Assembly: GCA_950106755.1 (NCBI GenBank)
Contig: OX467090.1
Location: 14,631,489-14,695,488, forward strand
Source: Climacium dendroides
Taxonomy: Eukaryota; Streptophyta; Bryopsida; Hypnales; Climaciaceae
DNA length: 64,000 bases
Direction of reading: 5' to 3'
The notes under the pieces were generated by a model. That model searched no databases and was not told the origin of the DNA. It saw only the letters and a list, made by a program, of their open reading frames with translations. Made by a program: the position numbers and the translations under genes. Shown here piece by piece: positions 13,501-24,653 of this stretch (positions within the stretch are counted from its first letter, which is position 1; each line of letters begins with the position of its first letter).

Positions 13501-15290
13501 CAATTCCAACTTGGGTTACCTAAAAGAAAATGTAAAACAATACTCCTAACATAGAAAAGAATACTCAAAAATACCAAATTAGGACACAAGATACCAAATA
13601 GGTTGACAAAGGTATAAAAAAAATACAAATTAACCAAATTAAGATCCTAATCGATAATCTACAAACACTATGTCACTCGCTACATAATATGTAATTTTCT
13701 ATCCATAAAGATGGTAAACTTTAGAGATTGTGTAGCTCATGTATTAGATACTATAATCGGTACAATGTCTTGTTATCTACGAGTCTTTAATGACAAAGAC
13801 TAAATTGCTTTCTAGAACATTGATGATGCCTTGAATTGTCTAGCATGTCTTGGTGAAGCACGGCCTATACTTCATGGAAAAACACGGCCCACTTTTTGTA
13901 CAATCATGTCAAAGTTGGAGTTTAATCATCATGCAACAACGGCAATTTATTATTGTCACACCCAATATGGAGGTTCTATTCACAAAAAGAGTCTCATCCT
14001 CCAAACCTATGAGCATTGGTATAGAATAGTGCAGCACAAGTGTAAGCTCCCATTTCATCACTTGGAACTTATTATTTTTTTGTTTTTTGTTTTTATTTTG
14101 AGTGTAGTTTTATATCCAACCCTCCTAAGAGAGTGTAAAATAAAAATAAGCATGTTATATGTCATTATAGATATTTGGTTCTAAATAGAGTATTTTCCTA
14201 AATTAAAACCAATTTTTGCATGTAAAGAGAATAGAAACCCATAAATTGTACAAATTATAGTAGAAATTAGCAAAATTGCTTAACTTGCCATGTAGGTGAC
14301 AAAACTTGGCTTAAATTGGTTCAAGAGAACTTAGTGAGAATCCTAAAAACCAATTCACAAATAGGTTTCAAGTTTCCAATTGATATTCACTTTTCATAAA
14401 AACTTCAATTGTTAGCCTACAAGTTGAAGAAACTCATGATGAACTAAGAAGAGTATCTATGGTCAAAAGAGAGAGTTCTAAGGTTGAAATTACACTAAGA
14501 AATCAACAACAAAGTCACTTTGCTAAGATTCCTCTTCATATGAAAGATTTTTTTGAACCAATAATTAAGGGAGGTAGTAAAAATTAACTCTCTCTTGACA
14601 ATTGTGTAGAGCTAAGAGATGGGCTTACACATTTTTTTTGGAATTCAATGAGAGATTCCACAAAAAAATTTGGAATTTTTTGATACTCAATAAATGCCTT
14701 TCTAAACAGTCAACCACTTTAATCTCTAATAGAAAATTCCTAGAAATTACCTAGGTTCTCGCCTAAGTTGCGATAAAATCTCACTAAAAATTAAAGTAGA
14801 TTTTTAATAATTAATGAGGTTCTTCAAAAAATTTCAAGATATTCCAATTGTTAGAAGTGTCCAAACCAAGGCCCAAAGTAATGAGATTCTCCAAGTATTG
14901 GCAAAATTAAAGATTACAATGAAGTTTGACCGCGAGTTTGACTAGCGTTTTGGGAGCATACAAAATTGAAGTGAGGTTGAAGTTAGATCTTTTCTTACTC
15001 CCTCATACCTACTTAAAAACCTAGACTAATTACTTTTCTCATAAAAGTCAACCTCCAAAAGTTGGATTTTTATCCTTTAGGGAGTGGTAAGTTGACACTA
15101 GCTTTTGATGAATTTTTACTATAAGAAAAAGGGGTGGAGGATTTTTTAGAATAAAAATAACTTTCTAATGCTAATGGTGCAATCCGTTTGTGATTTGGAA
15201 TTATTCTTCAAAAGTTAGAAATTGATCTAATGTAAAAAATCAAAATTGATAATTTGGGATTAAAATCCCAAATGATAAGATCACCACAAG
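10528..15290. other. Long gene-free stretch of decayed repeats
   Basis: No intact gene was found. A fragmentary plus-strand frame near 11654-11987 and a 117-codon frame at 13831-14184 do not resemble known families. The part from about 12400 to 13680 is rich in CAATT and CCAACTTGG words, like 22300-23400 and the complement of 35100-36300, which suggests a common decayed element family. I could not find its ends. Confidence 0.35.
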
Positions 15291-15305
15291 GAAATGAGAG
15301 GAAGT

Positions 15306-15337
15306 AGGTGCCCTTGGAAGAGTATAAAAGGGCACCT
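15306..15337 (+). promoter_or_regulatory. TATA box inside a 10-bp inverted repeat (LTR-like promoter)
   Basis: TATAAAAG lies at 15323-15330. The arms AGGTGCCCTT (15306-15315) and AAGGGCACCT (15328-15337) are perfect inverted repeats that enclose it. The downstream sequence has short repeats and no long frame, which fits the U3/R junction of an old LTR rather than a host gene promoter. That reading is inference. Confidence 0.45.
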
Positions 15338-15840
15338 TTTCTCCTCTCAACTCACCCTTTTAGAGCCATTTTTTTGGTATTTTAACACATTGGTCCATTT
15401 GTTTGGACTTTTTGGCCATTTTAAGCCAAAGTTGTAAATGTGTGTATTTTTGGAGAATTTCAAGCTCAATTGTTGTTGTTTTGAAGATCTCTTTGAAGGA
15501 CTTGAGATCCCTTCAACATTTGCCAATATTTGCAAGTGTTACAATTTGTTGTACTAACTTGTGTTGAGTTTTGAAAGGTGTATTTAAGTTTATTTTTGTT
15601 GTACTAATCCTAGAGCTTATCCCCCACTGTACCTTGGTGATGCCACTTTGGAGGCGCCTCTAATGCATATTTTTTAACAAATTTGTACTACTAACTTCTT
15701 TGTACACTAACTTGTATGTATGGTTTTTAGTTTGTACTAACAATTTATGTACTAAAGTGTGTGTAGTATTTCGTTATGATCTACTAACTTTGATTTGAGA
15801 AACTTGTGTTTCTAACCTTGAGTTTGACCCCACTATGAAG

Positions 15841-15970
15841 ATTTGACTTTGTATGAATAGATTTGGAGAGAATTTAATGTGTTTTTAAAACCACGGCAAA
15901 GCTTTGACTTTATGGGAATAGATTTAGAGAGAATTAAGTGTGTTTTTAAAACCACATTGAAGCTTTGATT
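15841..15970 (+). repeat. Two-copy 61-bp tandem repeat
   Basis: Two adjacent units start at 15842 and 15903. Each contains TTTGACTT, GAATAGATTT and GTGTTTTTAAAACCAC. They lie downstream of the LTR-like promoter at 15306-15337 and may belong to the same decayed element. Confidence 0.6.
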
Positions 15971-16199
15971 CCATAGCCTTTCTTTTCTTTAGCAACCCAA
16001 GACAAGACTACACTGGTGGCAAAGAAATACTCAAACCATAACACTACTTATTGGTATATTTTTTCAACATTAATTTAGCTCTTGTTGAAACAATAAAAAC
16101 TCTTTTTGTCTCATTATCTTGTTTCTTTTTGTTGTTGTTTTTTAAGGCCTCAAATACCATTTACTCAAATACCATTTAGAACAAAAACAAAACAAAAAT

Positions 16200-16290
16200 T
16201 ATCTCTCCCCTCTCCCTCTTCCCCTTTCACCCCCTCTGTATACTCCCCACCCCTTTTCATCCCTCTCTGTCCCCCTCTCCCTCACCCCTC
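16200..16290 (+). repeat. Polypyrimidine tract
   Basis: About 90 bases of almost pure C and T, ending CCCTCACCCCTC directly against a TTAA. A similar tract resumes at 18403, after the nest of elements, so the two are probably halves of one tract split by the insertions. Confidence 0.7.
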
Positions 16291-16294
16291 TTAA

Positions 16295-16439
16295 CCCATT
16301 AAGGACCAGGTCGATGAAAATAGTGAAAAAGTGGCTGCAACTTACATGTTTTCATTAGTAGCTACTTTGGCTATTAATGAAAACATGTCAGTTGTAGTCA
16401 CTTTTTCATTTCTTGTCATCGACCTGGTCCTTAATGGGT
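16295..16439. mobile_element. 145-bp hairpin MITE flanked by TTAA
   Basis: Nearly the whole element is an inverted repeat. The left arm starts CCCATTAAGGACCAGGTCGA and the right arm ends with its exact complement, so single strands could fold with arms of about 70 nt. It lies between TTAA at 16291-16294 and TTAA at 16440-16443, and the second TTAA is also the left flank of the next element. Similar ends occur singly at 23850 (CCCTTAAAGGACGGG in complement) and 41234 (CCCCTAAAGGACC in complement). Confidence 0.8.
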
Positions 16440-16674
16440 TAATCCCTCACCGCCCAAGCTGAAACGCACTCTAGCAACGCATATGTAGGACCCGAGCAGA
16501 AACTGCTCCCAACCTGTGACCTCGGCATGGAATTGGGTGGCTTCACCGCACGTCTTGCAGCAAGCCTTGAAGGTGGGGCCAACGAAACCAACGGATGCAA
16601 TTTCCACCATGCAGATTTTCTGTAGATTGCCTCTGATCTCAAGGCAAAACAAAAACTCTACCAACTTTCCTCCT

Positions 16675-17648
16675 CAACTTGAGTGCGAAATGAAATTAGG
16701 GTATGAAATGAAATTTCCAAAAATTATAACATGGTGTATATGAACATTGTAGAAAATATTAATGAAAATAATATGAAATCTGAAAAAACAAATTGTAGAA
16801 AATACTATAGTTAAAGTTGAATAAAACACCTCAAAGTATGGAAGTTCCACTTGTGGTCCCACAAAATTTAGGAAAAATTGAACTAGTGGCAATGTAGTAT
16901 AGTTAACCCCTAAAGTCCCAAGGCCATTTTTATGCCCAAACCACTTAAAACTACTACTTTTGCTATGTTCACCTACAAAATAAATTTAAAAAAAAAAAAT
17001 TTAGAATCTAATTGTAGGATCTTGTTCTATACTTGTCTTACATCATGTGATAAATTATTTGTGATTTTTGACTATATAGATCGAAAGATATTAGCATTCA
17101 AAGTGGAAAAAAAAAATTCTTTCAAGAAGTTGCTATGATTGCCCACAAAACAAGAAGCTCCATAGCTTTCACATCTTTAATCCAAATGGAATGAATCAAA
17201 GCTTCCCATTTACAAAAAGTTATAATCTACGAGAAAAAAATATTAAAATTTTTATTTCAATTTTTTGTGGAATTTTTTTTTGCTGCCCGGTCTCTCCCAT
17301 TTTGAGGTTATTGTGGCATAACTTTTGCTCCCGGGCATCGATTGAAATAAAAATTATATTCCCCCAAAGCTCATAAGTTTTTCTATCTTATGAGAAAGTT
17401 TCAAAAAGTTTCAAAAAGTTTCAATAAAAATTGAGATCATAGTAGCTTTCCCAAAATCCATTTTGTCCCCCGTAAGGACAATGGGACTTTAGAGGTTAAG
17501 CTATAGTGCCTTGCACTATAGTCCATAAATAATTCAAAATAAAGTCAAACGAAAATTTATAAATTCTAAAAGTAGATAACGAAGTGGATATTCACCCAAA
17601 AAGAAAACATTTCGTTTGGAGTTTTACGAACTTGACCCCAACGTACGG
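16675..17648 (-). mobile_element. Deletion derivative (MITE) of the pogo-like element
   Basis: Read on the minus strand, 17648-17500 matches 36990-37138 of the full pogo-like element, starting CCGTACGTTGGGGTCAAG. The stretch 16902 to about 16830 continues that match to about 37215, and about 16800-16697 then matches the 3' end at 40540-40640. The coding region is missing, so this is an internally deleted non-autonomous copy. It is flanked at 17649-17650 by TA, as expected for Tc1/mariner-pogo elements. The left boundary is uncertain within about 30 bp. It was later split by the TTAA element at 16907-17495. Confidence 0.75.
16907..17495 (+). mobile_element. TTAA-flanked element, family A copy 2
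   Basis: A 589-bp element between TTAA at 16903-16906 and TTAA at 17496-17499, with ends CCCCTAAAGTCCCAAGGCC and (complement) CCTCTAAAGTCCCATTGTC. It sits inside a pogo-like MITE. The parental pogo-like element at 36990-40682 has the same sequence without the insert and with a single TTAA (37139-37142). This fixes both ends and the 4-bp target duplication directly. No transposase frame is present. Confidence 0.9.
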
Positions 17649-18402
17649 TACACATTAAATGACAAATGGTCCTCAAAATCGGGGGTATCTTCTTGAACTC
17701 CTAATGAACAACTGGACCAAATTTTGATGACAAATTTTACTACCAAAGGAGAAATTAGCCTTGCAAATCGCTGACACAACAGGTTTTCCTCGGAAGCCAC
17801 CAGCTCAACCAAGTGTCAATGACCACCTACCGCTAGTGGAGGGAACGAATTGCTAAGAGTTAGCACAGTCAGTTTGGCAACGACTGCAAGCCATGCTTGC
17901 TAAGACTCAAAATGAAACAAAATTGCCAAAATTGCACAATGAACTCAACACCAATGGGAAGAAATATTCAAACATTGTAGACAAGGTGTGGCCCCTGTTC
18001 ATATATAAAGTTTGTTGCAAAGGCACAAGTCCCAAAACAAAAGGCCTTCGGCAACAACGATGGTCTATCATACTAGGATAGTCTGTCACACTGCGCCTCA
18101 GACAATATGTTGATGAAGCACACTCCTAACCAATGGTCTGCGACTGGATATGGCCAGTCAGAATTCAGAAATTCAATACAAACGGTCGTGTTCGATGTTT
18201 ACCATCTCTCCAATCTACATCCTCTCTCTCACGGATTGTACTCCGCTCGGCTAATGGAATTTTGTTGCTATAAGGAAGACACCCACCACGCCCTAGAGCC
18301 TAATCGCACTGGACAAATCCCTCCTCCAACGCTACGCAGAGACTTTTTTTTCAATCTACAGTGGACACTTTTGGTCACCCTAGGTAGTGAGGGGTTAACC
18401 TT

Positions 18403-18490
18403 CTCCTTCACACACACACTTCTATGTCCTCTCTCCTCTCCCCCCTTCTCAACTCCCCCCTTCTCAACTCCCCCCCTCCCAACTCATTCT
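18403..18490 (+). repeat. Polypyrimidine tract with a short tandem repeat
   Basis: A C/T-rich run containing adjacent repeats of CTTCTCAACTCCCCC. It is probably the right half of the tract ending at 16290. Confidence 0.6.
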
Positions 18491-18862
18491 CCCAACTAAA
18501 CCCAATTCCCTTTTTTTTGATAAATTTTTTCTCTTGATGTAGTAGCAAACTAGGAAGGACAAAATTAGTAAAAGGGTAGACAAGGACACAAAGAGGAGAA
18601 TTAGCAAAGCAAAAAATAGGAAAGAAAGAAGAGAGAAACAAAATTCATGAAACAACACTAAATATGCATTAGAAACTCTCAAAACTTAAAAGGAGAATGA
18701 TAGTTGATGAGAGAAGCAAGAAGGATTAGTAGAAGGGAGAAATGAGGAAGTAGCACAAGAAATTCTACAAAAAAGTAGTTGAAAACCATTGACAAAAGGG
18801 ATTGTGTGAATGAATTTCACCTTAAGGTAAAACTCATTCACAAAATTGGGCCGGAAGAGGAG
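18491..18862. other. Spacer ending in a purine-rich tract
   Basis: No gene recognised. The last bases read GGGCCGGAAGAGGAG immediately before TGTATGG, which resembles the polypurine tract that precedes a 3' LTR. Confidence 0.4.
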
Positions 18863-19257
18863 TGTATGGGACTCTCTAACCTAAACGCCTCCAAGCAATG
18901 GACTCTTTCAATTTTTTGGTAGCATTTTCATGAATTGACCTTAAGTGGAAGAGGACTAGCCTCCCTAAATCCCTGAAAAACAAGCCCTTAACTCCCTCAA
19001 TCTCTTAATCAAACCTCCCAATATTTAGGGCAACTTCTTAAGTCAAAATCACATCCAAATATTTCCTTAGAGGCCTAAAATGGTCCAAATTGAGCTCTAA
19101 TTAACAATTCCAGCACACCATGCTACCACAAACATCTAATTATCACTAACCCCTAAGAATTAGACTTGCATGCAAATTCAATCATCCTCAAGCATCTACT
19201 TTGACCATCATTGCATTCAAGATCTCTTTCCATAATCATCATACTACTAAAATCATA

Positions 19258-19439
19258 ACTCCCTCTATAATATCACATAAAAATTGTATTTTCACACAAT
19301 GTGATATTACAAAAATAGAGTAGCAGTTTGCAATCACTTTTGTAATATTACTTTTTATAAAAGATGATATTATAGAAATAATATAGTTGTTGCAATTAAG
19401 GTGATATTAAAGAGGATCCATAGGATGATATTATAGAGG
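19258..19439. mobile_element. Stowaway-like MITE, 182 bp
   Basis: The ends carry CCTCTATAATATCA and its complement TGATATTATAGAGG, and TA lies on both sides (19256-19257 and 19440-19441). The short size, TA duplication and C-rich terminus fit Stowaway-type MITEs of the Tc1/mariner group. The other copy of the host repeat (8371-10527) lacks it. Confidence 0.65.
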
Positions 19440-19999
19440 TAGCAAATCCATTGCTTCTCTTGGCTTTACACTTCTTTGTACTTCTATGATTTTGTACTTT
19501 TGTGAACTTTGAGCTTTCATGATTTCAATTTTCTATTGCTACTACCAAATGATTTTGAGAAATTTATTTAATTGAAGTAATTTTGGATTCCACAACAATT
19601 AAGTTTACAATTTTTTTGAGATATATAAGTTTTTCTTTTCAATTCTTCAATTTGGGTTGCCATTTTTTGTAACAATGGAGTCAAATTTCTAATGCATTCC
19701 AATGTATGTGTATCTTTTATAGTATTTACCATAGCATATGTTTCATTCATTATTCAATAAATTATTGTTGTACATTTCAATATATGCTTACTTATAAAAA
19801 AGAATTATACAAAGATTTTAGTCATTTTTATTTTAAGATTTATTGAAATTTTTGTTTTGCATTCTATCTAATACATAATTTTTTTTATAAAATTCTAATG
19901 ATGAATGCGTAGCATAACAAGTGCCAACCGCTAGTATGCAATCAAAATTGCAATCTTACAATGACAAGTGTGGAAAAGTTCATCAAAACCTCACCATTG

Positions 20000-20600
20000 G
20001 CCTCTTCCTAATGCCAGTGAACACCCCTTCATTAAAACAGCTACCAACACCTCAATTTCACTCCAAATTAGGTGAGAATAGTCTTGTTTGGAAGATAACT
20101 TGAAGGCGCATCTCCCCTCCAAAAATCAGCTTCATTGACGTTGCCATGCTCTTGCAGTCGCTTGCCAAAGTTGTTGCTCCCAATTGTAGCGGCAGCAGCC
20201 CTCCTTCCACAAATTCAGTCGCCCCGACCTTGTCTTTGCTCCAAATGGGGCGAGTCATAGCTTCCCGGAAAGCTAACTTCAAGGCGCTCCATCCCTCTAA
20301 GTTTCAGCTTCATTGACGTTGCCATGCTCTTGTAGTCGCTTTCCAAAGTCGTTGCTCTCAATCGCAGCGGTAGCAGCCTTCCTTCCACAAATTCAGTTGC
20401 CCCGACCTCGTCCTTGCTTCAAATGGGGCGAGTCATAGCTTCCCAGAAAGCTAACTTCAAGGCGCTCCATTTCTCCAAATTTCAGCTCCATCCAATCTTC
20501 CATGCTCCCGCAATTTCTTGTCAAAGTTGCAGTTTTCAATTATAGCGGCAACACCTTCTTCCTCAAACTTTTCTCATCTGACCTAAACAACCTCCATTTT
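20000..20600 (+). repeat. 178-bp tandem repeat, about three units
   Basis: The motif TCAGCTTCATTGACGTTGCC starts units at 20129 and 20307, and a diverged TCAGCTCCATCCAATCTTCC starts a third at 20485, giving a constant 178-bp period. Each unit includes GGCGAGTCATAGCTTCC and GAAAGCTAACTTCAAGGCG. A partial unit precedes the first. A single diverged version is present at about 9030-9330 in the other repeat copy, so this copy has amplified it. Confidence 0.8.
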
Positions 20601-21229
20601 TCACCCCTTTTCTCCCTCTCAAGGTGAAAGCCTACTCAACAAATTGTCTATCATCCTAATCTAACTCCTTGCAATCCTTGTTCTACCATCTTTTGTTCAC
20701 TTTTCACAATATTCTTTACACCAACTTCCCAAAAAACATGCACACCCAAAACACACAAGAGAGAGAGAGAGCTTCCAAACCCTAATTCAACTTTTTCACT
20801 ATTTTCCTAAGTTACTAATTCCTACTTACCTTCATCCATCCTTCATTTATTGAAAAATGCCTTTAAATTACTATTTTGTCTAATTTGGTGCTCTTATGAC
20901 TATGTAAGTATTTTACTAATAGTTTTCACTTCAATAACTTTTTTGGTATTTTTATGTTTCTTCTTTACTCATAGCTTCCCATTCACATTAGATTCATTTT
21001 CTAATTCTACATTTGGTTTCCACTTGATGTTTTATATTTTTACTTTTTATGTTTTTTAGTTAATAATTTGATCTAGGTTCATTTTCCATGAACTAAAAAG
21101 TGTTCAACCTAATGATTGTAGCATACTTTAGGATATTAACATTTTTAAATTTAAAAACTAACACCTAATTTTTATATTTTCAATTATCATAAATGTGAAC
21201 CAATATGGTGGTTCATAGATTGATGCCCA

Positions 21230-23850
21230 AATAGTCAACAAACTTATAAAATAATGATTAGAAAATTCTAGAATATTCAAGGCAACAATTAGAAAATTCA
21301 AAGTAGAAAAGATATTAGTAGAAGGGAAGAAAGAAGTAAAAACAAAAAGTTAGAAGGATAGAATAATAGTTTACATTGACTTTGAAATATATATAATGGA
21401 CCAAGTGGAGAACTTCAAGAGGCTCAAGAAAACTGTTTAGAATAAGCGAGCTCTGAGGTACTCTTTTAAACTCTTTTTTTTTGTTAATTAGCAAAATTAA
21501 GTGAGGCCGAGGCCTAAAAGCAAGTCAGACCTGTAGGATTAAATTCATGTCACTTTTGAATTTAGAATCCTATATTATATGCTTTGAGGTTTCCGAAAAC
21601 ATAAAATACTTAAAAATCAGAATTAATTTGAGAAAGATATTAGTAAATGAAGTTTAGGAGTCATAAGGGATGAAAATTAGTCAATTTCATTCAAATGGAA
21701 TAAGAATGGACACTTAAATAGAGTTAAAAATCCAAAGGTCAAAAGTAAAATTGGAAATTAAGTTTGAGTTTTAGATTGGTAGAAAACCATGGATGAAATT
21801 TGAAGTATCGATTAGTGGTCAAACTTCATTCACTTATAGCTTTCACTAGAAAAGTTTAAATTTAAAGTTCCTTATTGATTTGGATAGGCAAAATTAGGAT
21901 TTACAGGAAACCAAATTCAAAATTTAAAATTAGTAAATTGATAGAAGAAGTTCCGAGTCTTATAAACAAAGTAGGAAGTAGATTAGAATCTTTGGAAGAT
22001 AACCAAAAAGAAACTTAACATTATCATTAGGTAGAAGAAACTTAGAAGAATCCAAAACCACTTCAAACTTTAGAAAATACTTAAAACTCCAATACATATA
22101 GAAGGATGAAGTAGTAGGCCAAATTTGGATGAAAAGTTAAATAAAATAACCAATAGAGGCCAAACTTGAAATTTAGATAGAATTAAATATCCTAAGCACT
22201 CTGATAAATTTTCAAATGAAATTGAAATAGGAAACTAAGACAAAACCATGGATGAAGTTTGATGAACCAAATAGCGATCAAACTTCATCCGCCTACCACA
22301 ATTTGATATTGACAACTTGACCACAATTTCTCGATGAATTACTTTCACACTCTAATCAATTGAACTCACTGCAACTAGACATCCATGGCTCAGTTACCAA
22401 ATTGCTTCACAATCAACATATTTCAAGCCCATAGCCAACCAGTTTGGAATTAAATTTCAAAATTTAAATTCTTTCTTGATTGGACAATTTACTAAATACA
22501 CTCATTCAACCGAGGCATTTCAACTTGACTAAATTCAACTGACTAATATAATTCATATAACATTTGGACCAGTTTTCTGACAAATTGTATGATCTAAACT
22601 CTCAACAACCAGATTACAACTTGACAATTTGATTTACAATACTCACAAACTCACCTAGCTGATTTAACAAGAATGTATTATAGGTAATTAGTACATAAAA
22701 GGTCATATTTGTTATATTGAGACTTTTCACAGATTTTGAGACAGAATGCTCGATATTATAAATTCATTTAAAAAAATAATAATTGAAACCAAAAATAAAT
22801 AATGCTCAAATAGTGATTTTAAAATAAAATTCTAATAGTTGGTGTCGTTATCTATTTATAAAAAAATACTAATAAAGGGATAAAGCAATTTATCTTTGAG
22901 TCAAAGATAAAAATGAGACTGTGAAAAGTTTCAATACAACAAATATGGCCTTAATTAAGTTTAATTTTAAAATTATTCACAATTATGATTTCATAGCAAG
23001 ATAACCACACTTCCCATTAGACAATGAAATTACACTCAGTCACAAACTAAATTCAGTAGCCAAATTAATCTTCAATCACTTAATTTACATCACTTAATCA
23101 CAAATTGTTTCAATTAATTAATTGCTTGACAAATCAACATACACAACAACCAGACCAAGCTTCACACAATTCTCACACAACAACCAGACCAAGCTGCATA
23201 CAAGTTCATAAATCTCACACAGTTGTAATCACTGACAATTAACACTTTCCAACTGCAAACAAGACTTCCTCTTGTAACTTGATTACTCACCACTTGTGAG
23301 ATCCACTAGACTCAAAAATACACACACAACTTCCCAACTAGAAGTACTCTGATTATTAGCAACAATACTTGATATTAATATAGCTTTGACAAATGGTACA
23401 ATGCTTGAGAAACTAGACTATTTGCTATGGCTCTTCTTCATGCTAGAGAGAGAATGGTCAATCATTTGGACTTATAGTCCCAAATAGTCAAGTCAAAGGA
23501 ATGCACCTATTCATTTTGAAAGTATACCATATCTAATTGACCTACTTCATTGTCATTTCGCCTTTTACACATAATATCTTGGTATTTTCTACACAAGGGA
23601 AAATAGACTAGAAAATGGTCCTATTTACACTCACCAAGCCAATTAGAGAAAAGTTTCAAAAATTTAAGTACTACATAAACATCAAAAAAATACTTTTGTG
23701 TAGGACAAAAGTACAACTATTCATCCTTAAAATTTTGCATGAAAAGGGTAGTTTGACTTCTAATTATTGCTTTTGGATTTTTTAAAACCAACTATTCATA
23801 CAATGCTAAAAAAGGATAATTTTCATGATCACTAGCCCGTCCTTTAAGGG
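21230..23850. other. Gene-free spacer of decayed repeats
   Basis: No coding sequence was recognised. It contains a MITE at 22699-22952. Its right edge (CCTTTAAGGG then TTAA at 23851) looks like the right terminus of a TTAA element resembling the hairpin element at 16295-16439. I could not find a matching left terminus. Confidence 0.4.
22699..22952. mobile_element. MITE with about 33-bp terminal inverted repeats
   Basis: The left end reads AAGGTCATATTTGTTATATT and the right end in complement AAGGCCATATTTGTTGTATT. Similarity continues to a shared GACTTTTCACAG / AACTTTTCACAG. It is about 254 bp long, AT-rich and non-coding. The target duplication could not be decided. Confidence 0.65.
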
Positions 23851-24504
23851 TTAAGGGGATCCAGTTCCCAACTATAGAATCAATTCCATTGATGACAATT
23901 AATATCTGTTCAATTTTTTTATATGATAACAATGTTTTGACTCTTCAATTAGCAAATCAGTCCAATTAGAGAATCTCCTACATCCCTCCAAATATCCCAA
24001 TCCCACAATAAGCAATCAATTTTAGAGTATGTTAGCCTCTACCTTCACTTTTACGTACCGAATAAGCCATATTTGAAGGGGCACTAACCCATAGAAAGCT
24101 ATATTTTGCAAGCTTTGTGACTTGTGATGGTTGGAGGTAAATTTGAGTGATTTCTACTACTGAGGATACAAGTGGCCATCCTCTCCAAATTGAACAGATG
24201 TTAATTGAGGGCCCTGGGTATTTGGAGGGTGGCAAGAGTCAATCCATTTTGCTTTCGTACCGCTACTCCGTCGGTCCTGCAAAGCCTGTGAGTGTGGCCG
24301 TGGCACGACAAGACTCAGCAAGTGTGCATACAGACTTGTCAACATCGTGTCCATCATCAGGTCCGATTGCTTGAACAACCCAAGCCATCGTCAGGTCCGA
24401 CTTACATTGACCAGTGGACCTGAGGCTCTCAGGTTCCACCACTTCCACGAAAGACACTCCACAGACTGCTCATAGACATGCAGCACTGTCTGTACCCCTC
24501 CCCA

Positions 24505-24510
24505 TATAAA
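24505..24510 (+). promoter_or_regulatory. TATA box of chitinase 1
   Basis: TATAAA lies in the context CCCCATATAAACCCCC, 144 bp before the start codon. The same context is kept at 49819-49824 upstream of chitinase 2, which supports function. The leader between TATA and ATG has no upstream ATG that I could see. Confidence 0.75.
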
Positions 24511-24653
24511 CCCCCTTCACCCCCATTCTCTTCACAGCCCACATCTGCCACCTGATCCAATTCTAACTTAACAGACTCCAGCGTTAGAATTCCGCATTCA
24601 ATTGCAACACCGGGTTTAGGGTCTAGAGTTTCCCGTTTCCCTGCTCTGTGGCG

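Larger units (their letters stand above)
16444..18394. mobile_element. Outer TTAA element of a nested composite
   Basis: Flanked by TTAA at 16440-16443 and 18395-18398. The left end is TCCCTCACCGCCCAAG and the right end in complement is CCCCTCACTACCTAGG, the same terminus as 43942-44914, including a shared GACCAAAAGTGTCC-like subterminal stretch. Once the pogo-like MITE (with its own TTAA insert) is removed, about 1 kb remains, close to the 963-973 bp of family B. The interior outside the inserts is GC-richer. A minus-strand frame (16664 to 16431) and a plus-strand frame (18107-18499, overrunning the end) look like possible captured gene sequence, but I do not recognise them. Confidence 0.7.
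18863..21229 (+). repeat. LTR-like dispersed repeat, copy 2 (about 2.4 kb)
   Basis: Begins TGTATGGG after a polypurine tract and ends TTGATGCCCA, giving TG...CA ends. It is co-linear with 8371-10527. It is longer mainly because it carries a 182-bp MITE (19258-19439) and an amplified 178-bp unit (20129 to about 20600). No target duplication is visible. A 3' LTR or solo LTR of an old retrotransposon is the likely explanation. Confidence 0.5.

Noticed and set aside
8371..21229. One complete LTR retrotransposon between the two 2.2-2.4 kb repeats
   Set aside because: There is no primer-binding site after the first repeat, no gag or pol sequence between them, and no flanking duplication. Two separate remnants fit better.
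24648..24653. Upstream GTG as the chitinase start (also 49980 for the paralogue)
   Set aside because: A plant nuclear gene should start at ATG. The conserved ATG six bases downstream begins a normal signal peptide.
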